Below are positions 22,161 through 32,415 of a DNA stretch of 64,000 nucleotides, piece after piece; positions within the stretch are counted from its first letter, which is position 1; every line of letters starts with the position of its first letter. The notes below the pieces were generated by a model. That model saw only the letters and a program-made list of their open reading frames with translations, was not told the origin of the DNA and did not search any database. The stretch covers positions 68,956,676 to 69,020,675 of the forward strand of contig CM043969.1 in NCBI GenBank assembly GCA_014529385.2, given 5' to 3'. The DNA is from Adiantum capillus-veneris (taxonomy: Eukaryota; Streptophyta; Polypodiopsida; Polypodiales; Pteridaceae). Made by a program: the position numbers and the translations under genes.

Positions 22161-23322
22161 CTACGCATTATGAAAAGAGGTAGGAGGCTTTGCAAGAAAC
22201 CCAGCATCTTGTAAGAGATGATTCAAAACATCACTAGGTAAGGCAGTGCATATCTCTACATCACCTTGCTTGGATCCAGGCCTGCCTCCAAAAAAGACCA
22301 ACTCCCCATTTGTCGACACCTTCACTGTGCGCACTGCTGCCGGTTTGCCCCACCCAAAATCTACTTTATATGTAGGGAAATGCGGCGAGCTCGCCACATT
22401 TATGCCCTGCACTACTGGCATAGCACTGAAGGAACTCGTAAGACTGTTGTCATGAATCTCAAGCCAATTCATAAAGGCTTCCACACTATCCTCCGTGACT
22501 CCCACAATTTTCTCATGGATCCGGCTCGCTGTAGAACGTATATGCTCTTTGCAAATCTTGCCAACAGTGCTTAAGGCTGTGCCTATGCTAAGGACATTCC
22601 CGAAGTACGCACGTGGTAGTGGCGGTGAGATGTGGGAGCAACAATTGATTGGCACAAAAACGAGGGTGAGCTCACCAGGTGGAGATTTCCTGGCGAGAGA
22701 GGTCTGTTTCCAGAAGTGTGCGCACGTGACCTCCAAGGAAGTGAAGCCTCCACCTGCCTCACCCTTCAGTTGCTTGATTGCAGAGGCAGACAATGTGAAC
22801 ATATATTGCACCAAGAGGGGACTTGCCACCATTTTCACAGGACTTGGTTTCTGAGCTATTGTCCTTATGCTCATTTTCTCCATTTTCAGAGCCGGCATTA
22901 GGATATTCCTTTCCATCTTCTGATGTATTTTCTGGTAAAGAAGCAGCTTCATCATAGCTATCCTTCTCCTTGCTTGCCAGGGTATTTTCTTTGTGCATAG
23001 TCCTCGGATCGTCAGCTTCAGTGTTTTGGCCCTTGTCATCCGATCTTGAAAAGTCTGCCTCCACAACAAGGTCCTCTTCTGCTGCTTTATCTTCCTCATT
23101 GATCTGGAAATCAAGGCTCCATGTGGCTTTCTCTGGAGAGGGCTCGTGCACCGCTAGCCTATTGTGTACAGGGGTTAGGCTCAAGGGAACCCCTCTTGAG
23201 CACTCTCCCCATGACACCATAAAGTCCCATAAAGACTGCCCATCTGCAACAACATGGCTGTGTGCAACGCCGAGTGCAAGGCCTCCATCCGAGAAGAGAG
23301 TGGCCTGCTGACGTGAAAGGAC

Positions 23323-23367
<45 letters not shown>

Positions 23368-23934
23368 GCACACACACACTCGCGCACGCTCCCGCACACA
23401 ACGCAGGCACACAATATATTACCTGAATGGAGAGAAGGGGACTGGAGAAGAGGCAGTCTCCCTTGTGATCTGGCTGTTGGCAAAACTGACTAAAGAAGGG
23501 CTTCATCTGAAAGCCGTCTTCAGCAAGCACAGAAAGAGGCATGTCAACGGAGGCCTCTACAAATTCAACTCCGGCATCGTTGCAATCAATAAAGAGCCTG
23601 TGGGGAGGGTTTTCACCCTTGGCGAGGCGGCCACACCAGGGGAAGTATGGACCAAGCAGACAGCGAGGCTGCTTTTGAGCTGCTGCATCAGATCCATAGC
23701 CGGCAGCAGATGATCATCAGCGCCGTTTTGCGACAGTAGTGCACAGGGGTGCGGGTAGAAGAGGAGCCGTTGGTTGTAGTGGATGTCCTGCCAGATGATA
23801 TCGAGGCAGGAGAGTAAAAGAGGGTGGGAAATGGAGGGAGAGGTAGGAAGGACGGTATCTCTGTGTAGTATCATCACCTCCAGTAACACGGAGGGGGAGG
23901 CGGCGCCATTGATGGTCCACGAATCTGCACTCAT
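22161..23934 (-). pseudogene. BAHD acyltransferase, two exons, two frameshifts
   Basis: BAHD enzymes transfer acyl groups from CoA thioesters to alcohols or amines in the cytosol. Exon 1 (23934-23423) has the N-terminal text QRLLFYPHP, QLKSSLAV, then, after a frameshift near 23650, GRLAKGENPPHRLFIDCNDA and SPLLSIQ. An intron (23422-23305, GT...AG) follows. Exon 2 (23304-22161) reads ATLFSDGGLALGVAHSHVVADG with the catalytic HxxxD, and near the end YKVDFGWGKP with the structural DFGWG motif; it stops at 22161. A second frameshift at about 22815 separates KSPL from VQYMFTLSASAIKQL. Between them is an unusual acidic insertion of about 95 residues. Catalytic motifs are intact, so either this is a recent pseudogene or the frameshifts are sequencing errors. 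The substrate cannot be told. Confidence 0.92.
23305..23422 (-). other. Intron of the BAHD gene, containing (GA)n
   Basis: Donor CAG|GTAATA and acceptor CAGCAG|GCC give a 118-bp phase-0 intron that joins SPLLSIQ to ATLFSDGG, the order expected in the family. A (CT)20 run on the plus strand (23325-23364) fills a third of it. The acceptor is a tandem NAGNAG, so one Gln could be included or skipped. Confidence 0.85.
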
Positions 23935-23973
23935 TCTTCGGCAGCCTAGTGCGTGGACGGAAGCCTGAGAGAG

Positions 23974-24391
23974 TCAATCAATATTGATGATCAAACTATG
24001 TGAGTCTAGACGAGAGCACTGCCGTGGCACAATAAAAAAATAAAATCCTGCGCAAGACTGAGGAGCTTGGTGACAAGACGGTCTGACGAAGGAGAAGAGC
24101 TGTAGAACGCGAGAAGTCACCGTTGCTGATCGATTATGCTTCACATGTCCAAATTCTACCTCGTTGACACCAGAATTAGTTAATTCCTTACATGCAAGCC
24201 ACACCTCACACGCCAATTTTTCATTGGCCAAAGCCCCTATGGCCATGGGGACAAATTTCCTCCCCTTAGACCCTGCCTTAACGACATTGCCAATAAAAGA
24301 CCTCCATGCAAGAGAGGACCTTGTGGTGCAAAAGGAGCTTCTATAGTCATGGATACTTTCCTACCTTGTTACCTCGAAACTTCAAAGTCTA
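23974..24391. other. Upstream region of the BAHD gene
   Basis: No recognised gene. Short open frames on both strands have no family resemblance. It would hold the promoter and 5' untranslated region of the minus-strand acyltransferase; no convincing TATA box could be singled out. Confidence 0.35.
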
Positions 24392-24910
24392 CCCTCGTGA
24401 CTATTTGACACCCCCTTGTCAGGTGGGATCAATGGTCCACGATCGTCGAACGATGTGAACCGTTCGTTTATCCTCAAGAATAAAAAGATTCCGACCGGTT
24501 GAGCCCCCGCGACTTGAATCCACCGCCTATACCACCGAAGGCCATAACTCTCCCATTAAGCTATCGCGTGCCACTTGAAATGGAGGTGTGAACATAGAAT
24601 CATATAGCAAAAATGACGGGGTGGGGATCACATGGTGTTCACTCGGAGATCACTTTGGGATGGTCTCGGTCACACAGTAATCACTTTGTAATGGGTGGGT
24701 TCACAAGGTGATCACATGCTAATTGGGATTCACACGGAGATCACTTGGCGGTCACTTGATGTTCACATTAAATTTACTTGGGGTTCACTCTAATTGTGAT
24801 CACTTGGGGATTAAACCATCATCAAACCGTGCAAAACCAATCCCATCGCCCCCAATTTATAGGGACCATTGATCCCACCTGACAGAGAGGGTGTCAAATA
24901 ATCATGAGGG
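24392..24910. mobile_element. Inverted-repeat element with SINE-like unit (about 519 bp)
   Basis: Arms of about 48 bp at 24392-24439 and 24862-24910 are reverse complements at roughly 88% by eye (core ACCATTGATCCCACCTGACA). The interior holds the tRNA-like head at 24495-24572 and a run of degenerate GATCACTTGG / TTCACAC motifs (24620-24810). No target duplication is evident. It may instead be two SINE-type tails in opposite orientation. Confidence 0.6.
24400..24572 (-). mobile_element. tRNA-derived SINE-like unit 1
   Basis: On the minus strand the head reads an A-box-like TAGCTTAATGGG (24563-24552) and a B-box-like GGATTCAAGTC (24521-24511) at tRNA-like spacing, and is followed by a tail with ACCATTGATCCCACCTGACA (24435-24416). 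It does not fold as an intact tRNA by eye. Confidence 0.6.
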
Positions 24911-25098
24911 GCCCCCTCCTATGGGCTGTCAGCCAACAGTTAACTACTAATCTATTTAAAATCACTTGAAGGTGCTCTGCATCAAAATATAATGGAGAAT
25001 GGAGATATCTAATAGTAAAGAACTTTTTTGGAGAAACTTTTAACTGCTTAAAGCGACTGCACAGAGGTGAGGCATTACACTATGCAGATGTGCCAGAA

Positions 25099-25101
<3 letters not shown>

Positions 25102-25142
<41 letters not shown>
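25102..25142. repeat. (GA)n microsatellite
   Basis: Uninterrupted GA run of about 20 units. Confidence 0.98.
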
Positions 25143-25143
<1 letters not shown>

Positions 25144-25492
25144 CTCCATCCTTCTTTCTAAGCTCTGAGTTGAAGTTAATTTTCCTACTTTCTATCCCCA
25201 TATTTTACAGTTTTTTGCACCCAACCAAAGCTCCATCAAGTCTCAGTTATCAACCGCCTTACAACTTTCCATTCCGAAGAAACCGGATAGTTTAGAAGAC
25301 GAAGAAGTTGCATTAAAAAATGAAACTCGATAATGTGCTCAATTTTGGTTCTGGCCGTATTAAGGAGAACATAAGCAGATGCTTGCAGGTCTTTAGGGGA
25401 AAATGTGGAGAAGAGAGAGAGCCGACGGGCTTCAGCAGGAGCGCGCAAAGAGATGTTTTTCTGTTGCAATGCATGAGGTTGGGGCGAGACTC

Positions 25493-25495
<3 letters not shown>

Positions 25496-25547
<52 letters not shown>
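25496..25547. repeat. (GA)n microsatellite
   Basis: GA run of about 26 units. Confidence 0.98.
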
Positions 25548-25549
<2 letters not shown>

Positions 25550-25680
25550 AACAACAAGGGAGGCTTAGGGAGCTATGCAAAGCAAGTTGCGAATCGCAAA
25601 TTGCGATGTGCAAAGCGGGGGGGGCGGGGGCCATGATGGCTCTAGATTTGAAAGATTTGCCTCGAATTTGGGAAATTAAT

Positions 25681-25691
25681 GTGTATATATA

Positions 25692-25753
<62 letters not shown>

Positions 25754-25770
25754 TGTATATGTATATGTTA
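25681..25770. repeat. Compound microsatellite (TG)n-(TA)n-(TATG)n
   Basis: TG, TA and then about eight TATG tetranucleotide units, ending in TATATG. Confidence 0.97.
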
Positions 25771-25999
25771 TGATCAATCCTTACAGCTATCAAAGAGACC
25801 CTTCAATCATCAGCCTTCAATGGTTTTTATCTAAAAGAATAGGCGCACACCTCGTTATAAATGCCACGAGAAGGGAGTCAAGGGATCGACAACATGGTGC
25901 GTGATCGGCGGCACATGGCATTTTGGGCCATTAGATCTCTGCAGCCACCAGGGGATAGGTTTTTATACATGCGGTCTCACTAGCTCTGCAATGATGCAC

Positions 26000-26150
26000 G
26001 CTAGGTGGGTTGGTTACGGTGTTGCAGTGCCGAGCGACAGGTCTGGGGTTCAAGGCACAATCATGACAGCGGGAACCCTAATTATTTTCTCTCCATGAAA
26101 TTCCATCAACAACAGATTGAACATCGGCCGTTGATCCCTTCACTATCGGG
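26000..26150 (+). mobile_element. tRNA-derived SINE-like unit 2
   Basis: A-box-like TAGGTGGGTTGG (26002-26013) and B-box-like GGGGTTCAAGGC (26045-26056), followed about 75 bp later by GGCCGTTGATCCC (26127-26139), resembling the tail motif of unit 1. Confidence 0.55.
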
Positions 26151-26651
26151 CGTCGCTTTTATGGACGAGGGGCACGCAGCTCATGCTTCTCTCCTTGATG
26201 TATCTAGTGATGGCTTTAAGAGGCCCCCGCCTCTCACGTCACCTCAATGCCCCGCCCCTCCACTCTCGATGTAACTTTGCTGAATACATAAGAGTTAGAA
26301 CATGAGGGTAGGGGTAGACTGCTTGGAATGATCTTCACACAGCAAAACGCCAAGGATGCTTGCATCATTGTGCTAACCTTTTCCAGGCCACGCATGGGAC
26401 ACTTTAATTCTTCTTGAAAATCCAATGACATGGCTTTTCATGCACAATATCCAATGTCATGCTACAAACCACAAAGCCATGGTTATAATCCAAAAGAAAA
26501 TTTGCGAGCAAGCTTCCATGACGACCTTAGATGAAGGACACACAATAGGCAAAAATAGAGTGTGAGCTATGACCATGACCAGCCCCATCGCATAAGGCCT
26601 AGGACCAAGGGGGCTTTGCGATAATGGTGTGTGTGCGCACAAAACACACAC

Positions 26652-26653
<2 letters not shown>

Positions 26654-26703
<50 letters not shown>
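26654..26703. repeat. (AC)n microsatellite
   Basis: AC run of about 25 units, preceded by a shorter imperfect AC stretch from about 26640. Confidence 0.98.
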
Positions 26704-26706
<3 letters not shown>

Positions 26707-26964
26707 ACAGGTAGGTGATGACAAGAAATTGAGGTGACAAAAAGAATGAGAAGTGAGAGAATTTAGAATTGTCCACAACAGGGAAAGAGGCAATGTAGAG
26801 AGAGAAGGCTTTGATTTGCGAGTATGCAGGAAGAGAGAAAGAGCAAGCAATATCCATTATCAAGATTTTAACAAGAAAATTTGAGGCGAAGAATTGTTTT
26901 TATTTGCCTTCAAAAATGCTCTTGGTCATCTATTTAAGTATTGCATCCTCTAGGATCGTGAGGG

Positions 26965-27920
26965 TGGTAGCAGCGGCTAACACAGGCTACATCGAACATG
27001 CATCAAGCGGGAGATATCTATGGATGTCACAATATTTCCCACTCACTTTGTATAAGTCTTGGGCTCACTTGGAGTTCCAAAGTTGTATATGGTAGCTAGA
27101 GAGCTCAAGCTTAAACCCATAGTAGAAGGGATTGTAGTGAAAGCCCTTAAAAGGAAGCCTTTAGGCAAGGAGGCTTCATTCTTGAGTATCCACTCTTGAG
27201 GATCCACTTTTGAGAGCTCCCTCTCTCTTATAGTGTCCACTCTATGGCCTAGCCTTGAGCTTAATGTTAATGCTTGAGAGGCTAGTGCTAACAATTGTAA
27301 TTAGAGTAAGCTCTTCTTGATTAATCTAATCCTTATTTTCTCATTAGTCTACTTCTTCTCTACATTTCATCTTGTCATGAAGTAGTATTACACTTTCATT
27401 ATTCTAGATTTGAGAGATGTATGTACTTCTTGCTAGTAACCACTCCTCTTCTTCCATAAGCATTTCGATTTGTGATATTTAGCATCACTAATTAGGTTGA
27501 TTAAGTTGGGTCTTAATTTTGTAATTAGTGTGTGTGTCCTATTGTTTGCTTGTGTGTAGATAGGTTTTATGAAGCTCTAGCACCATTCACTTTGTGTGTG
27601 TAGCTATTAATGAAGTGCCATGATTGACGTGTGGTAATTAGTGTGTGCTTATCATTAGTGTGCTTGGGGTTTCTAGTCTATGGCAAGTCGGACTTTGATG
27701 GACTTGATGTGCGTAGGAGTTGTTAGATTAGTGATTAGAGTAGGTTTAGAGTTAGTCTTGCCATGGCTAATCTCTACTTCCATTGGAGAGGTGATCTCTT
27801 GAATCTTCTATTCCATTCATTCGATGCTCGTGCTTCATTGCCCTAGCCGGGTTTTCTGATCCAGGGATTTGATAGTTTTGTGTGGGTTGTGATTAGGTCG
27901 TGCTACAATGCCTCCCAACA
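26965..27920 (+). repeat. 5' LTR of element D
   Basis: Starts TGGTAGCAGC (first TG intact, third base changed from the other LTR's T) and ends CCTCCCAACA. Matches 35543-36496 end to end. Confidence 0.93.
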
Positions 27921-27922
27921 TT

Positions 27923-27943
27923 TGGCATCGCTGCCGGGGATCG
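27923..27943 (+). promoter_or_regulatory. Primer-binding site of element D (tRNA-Asp-like)
   Basis: TGGCATCGCTGCCGGGGATC lies two bases after the LTR. It differs at a few positions from the tRNA-Asp site TGGCGCCGTTGCCGGGGATC. Confidence 0.85.
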
Positions 27944-30150
27944 ATAACCTAAGCTATTGAGTTTAGGATGTGTAGACTAGAGTAATTTCACTACTAATTT
28001 CTCGGTTTTTGAGTGTGTCTAACTCAATTTTTGGTTTGATTTGATGATGTTGTGCAAGAAATTGATGCTAATGTTAAGTTATAAATACCCAAAACCCTCA
28101 ATTTCACTAATTTCATACTAACCCTTGCTAATTTCGCTTCGTTTCAATGCTAATTTTACTAATTTCATGCTAATTTTTACTAATTGTTGACTAACTTTGC
28201 TAACCTAACCACTAACATTAAAGTGTAATGAAAGTTAAATCCCCTTTCTAGAGGTGGAATCATCACTCTAATCAAGTTAATTGTACCAATTTATGCCTAA
28301 TTTGATGATTTGAGTGTTTGATTTTGACCTACAAATGGTCAATTTTGGAGCCAATTTGATGGTGCACACACTTGTGTGTGCAATGATGCGTCTTCGCATG
28401 GAGCAAAGGAATAGCTTGGAGAGTAATTACGATGTAAGTGCACTCACTTGTTATGTCACTTCTTGATTGATTAATGAGGTTCAATGTTGTTAATCATTTG
28501 CTAAAATTAGGTGTGTAACACAGACTGACCTACACTTTGCACCTAATTTGATACACTTGGAATGAAATTGATAGTCAAATTGTGACTAATGAACTTTGTG
28601 TGTATCCAAATAATGCTTAATTCTCATCAAGAATTCATGTGTGTGCATACACACACAATGTGCATACATATAAAAATCATTGTGCGTGCATACACACACA
28701 ATGTGCATACACACATAAAAATCATTGTGTGTGAGCATACACCAAAGAGAGAAAAAACTATCAAAAATTTCAAGTGTGTGTGCGCACCTAATCTTGAATG
28801 TGTGCATACATGAAAATTGATGGAATTGATGATTTATGAGTATGCAATCATGTAAATGATGTGTATGTTAAGTTTATTCAATCATTGGATAAGCCTAAAT
28901 GCCAAAAAATTGAGCAAAAATTGTGTATGTGTGTGTGTGTCTATCCAAGACCACTTGATTTTCTATGATTGATGGTCAATTAGGGCACCTAAATAATTTT
29001 TGATTGTGAAATTATCATGAAAACTGTGTGCAATCATTAGGTATAAGCCTAAGTTCAATGCCAATTGAGCCAAATTTGATCTTTTGTGCTTAATTTTTGA
29101 GTGTGCATTGCTTGATTGGGTAAAAATAGTGTTAATTTTTTAGAAACTAAGCATGCATGCATTCACTTATGCTTGATTGAGTTTGAAATTTGAGAATTTC
29201 AATGTGCAATTGATGGATTTATTGCATAAATTTTTGGCATAAATTTGGGTGTATGTGCCTACTCAATGGCATGTGCAATCCGTCCTTGAATGAATAATTT
29301 GATGAACATGGAAAAAATGTTAACAATTTGATGAACATGGAAAAAATGCACTAATGTGTGCGCCTAGCCAATGGCATTATCTATCCAAATTGAAACGAAT
29401 GATTGATGTTGATCATCTAATCATAATGACTGAATAGACCTAAACATTTGTTTGTGTGTCATCAAATCAATTGAGAGGAATGACTCAATTGCGCATAATT
29501 GAGAATGATTTTATGAATTGCCATTGAGTTGTATGCCAATTCGATTGGTTATGGCAAAAATTTTCATTACATTGTGCATTTTCAAGTGCCATAATCAAAT
29601 TTGTGTAGCCATACAAACGGAGATGACATATCCACTTGGATGTGGATGATTAGCGCTTCATAAGATGAGCAATTGATTTTGCAATGATTAAAATCAATTT
29701 GGAAATTGGCTATGATTGCTTAATTAATATGGACTTTGTAGAGTTTTGTGTGTGGCCATGCAAGACTAATTGACAAGCATACATAGGGTTGATGAATTTG
29801 AAATGAGCACCTCTAATTGCAATGATTACCACGTGGGCTTCAATTTTTTATTGGGCCTAAAGTTATGTATTAACGATGCAAGGGAATGCATTTCTTAGAC
29901 TGCAATTGTGAGTCAAGTTTCTATGAACATGTATTCCAAGAGAATGTGCACTCCAATGTGTGACATGCATACACTCTGTATGCATGCATTATGGATTAGT
30001 GTCAAAACAAATGTACAAAGAGTTGTGATTGAATTCTTCATCATATATTTTGCTCACTCGGTGAAATTTTGGCTCAAATTTGGGAGAGAGCTTTACACAT
30101 GTACTTGCATTCGTGACTCCCCCTCGGCCAATGTTTCGTTGAACTCAGTC
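27944..30150 (+). other. Element D interior, left part: AT-rich, non-coding
   Basis: No supported gene. Contains a 43-45-bp tandem duplication at 28639-28726 (unit beginning GTG[T/C]GTGCATACACACACAA) and a 29-bp duplication containing AATTTGATGAACATGG at about 29297-29350. Text is dominated by GTGTGC/GCACAC and CAATTTGA-like motifs. Confidence 0.5.
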
Positions 30151-31209
<1,059 letters not shown>

Positions 31210-31217
31210 CTCCTGCT

Positions 31218-32407
31218 CAGTGTTAGGATTTGACGCCCTTCTTCCCTTCTTTGACTCTTGAGCCCTTCGTATGAAGGCCACTTTGAGGCAACACCGGTGT
31301 TTTGAAGGGAGAAGGCAAAATATGCCCATCCTCATGGAAGGATGCTAATCCCACTCTCCTGTTATTAGAAGGGCAACCCTTAGGAGAGCTTGAACTGAGG
31401 TCAAGGCCCACCAAAGGTAGGAGTGGAGACTTTTGCATACACATTCGTATTTTACATATTGACAGGAATTAAAAGTAGACGAGGGGGATTGGGGTGTGTG
31501 GTTAAGCCATTCATAATTTGGTAATTTCCTAAATTCTAATGGGAAATGGGCCAGTGGCCATTGCTAAGTTCTAATTTAACCTAATGAAAATGGGCGACTC
31601 AGTGCTCACCCAAAATTTTGAACGAGCCAGACTCTAGAGCCATGGCACGAGCACCGCGAGTGTAACTCTTGCTCCTAGCCTCTCTGTGTAGGTGCCTGTA
31701 GGGATTTGGAAAGATATCGAGTGTCGATGGTCATAAGGGGCCAACTTCATCCCCACACACAGCAAAGGAACTGCATCAAAAGAGGGGAAAGAAATGTGGT
31801 ATTTGCTACGTCAACGCATGAGAGAGTCGGAAGGTCTTTTGACAACACGAAGACTCATGAGCAGAGACTTGCGAGCAACCTTCGGACTCTTCTCAGGCTC
31901 TCAATCTGCTGCCCCCTATTAAGCTTCAGCCTCAAGCAAGTATTGTGTTCGTGGTTGTGGTGGTCTTCCTACTGATTATTGGTGTGGTCATCTATGCTTT
32001 TCGATAGAAACAAAGAGCTGAGAAATCCGAATTAATTAGCAAGCCATTTGGTAATCTGCTTTCATAGTACCTTCCATTAGCAAGGTATGCCTAAGCCTTA
32101 TTTTAAATATGTCTAGATGTGGCACAGTTTGTTCCTTATGTATGGAAAATGGACGCCTTGATGTTCAATTTGCATTTGTACAAATGAATTTTGCTTCGAC
32201 TCTTTGCTGGCCTTTGTCTTGAACAAGTATTTGGTAGTGGTGAAAAATGCTTATTTTTTAAGTTTTTTGTGTTGTGTACTAGGGGACATTTTTTACTCTT
32301 CTATCATTGGAAGGGCAATGTTAAATTTTTCCCTTCTATCCAAAAGGGCATACTTCTTACATACGTGTCTTTTGACATTTTGAGTTGCATGTCAAATCCT
32401 AACACTG
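31218..32407. mobile_element. hAT-type non-autonomous DNA transposon (1190 bp) nested in element D
   Basis: Terminal inverted repeats of 17 bp (CAGTGTTAGGATTTGAC) are perfect. They are flanked by a perfect 8-bp direct repeat CTCCTGCT at 31210-31217 and 32408-32415. An 8-bp target duplication and a CAGTG-type terminus are hallmarks of hAT elements. Subterminal AAGGGC motifs recur near both ends (31235, 31369, 32321 and 32344 regions), as expected for transposase binding. No transposase is encoded. The intact duplication suggests limited decay since insertion. Confidence 0.92.
31861..32007 (+). CDS. Short ORF tail with one transmembrane segment, inside the hAT element
   Basis: After a TGA at 31858 the frame is open for 48 residues and ends in TAG. 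The last 22 or so residues are strongly hydrophobic (SIVFVVVVVFLLIIGVVIYA) and end in a basic residue, like the C-terminal membrane anchor of a type I or tail-anchored protein. There is no start codon in this piece, so it may be a captured exon or a chance open frame. I do not recognise the protein. Confidence 0.3.
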   Translation, partial: AETCEQPSDSSQALNLLPPIKLQPQASIVFVVVVVFLLIIGVVIYAFR

Positions 32408-32415
32408 CTCCTGCT

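Noticed and set aside
22246-23311. Several plus-strand ORFs of 70-119 codons across the acyltransferase
   Set aside because: They are antisense shadows of the BAHD coding strand, which has the HxxxD and DFGWG motifs in order.
24495-24572. Possible tRNA gene on the minus strand
   Set aside because: A- and B-box-like sequences exist, but I could not fold a proper acceptor stem or anticodon arm; a SINE head fits better. The same applies to 26.0, 37.15 and 44.73 kb.
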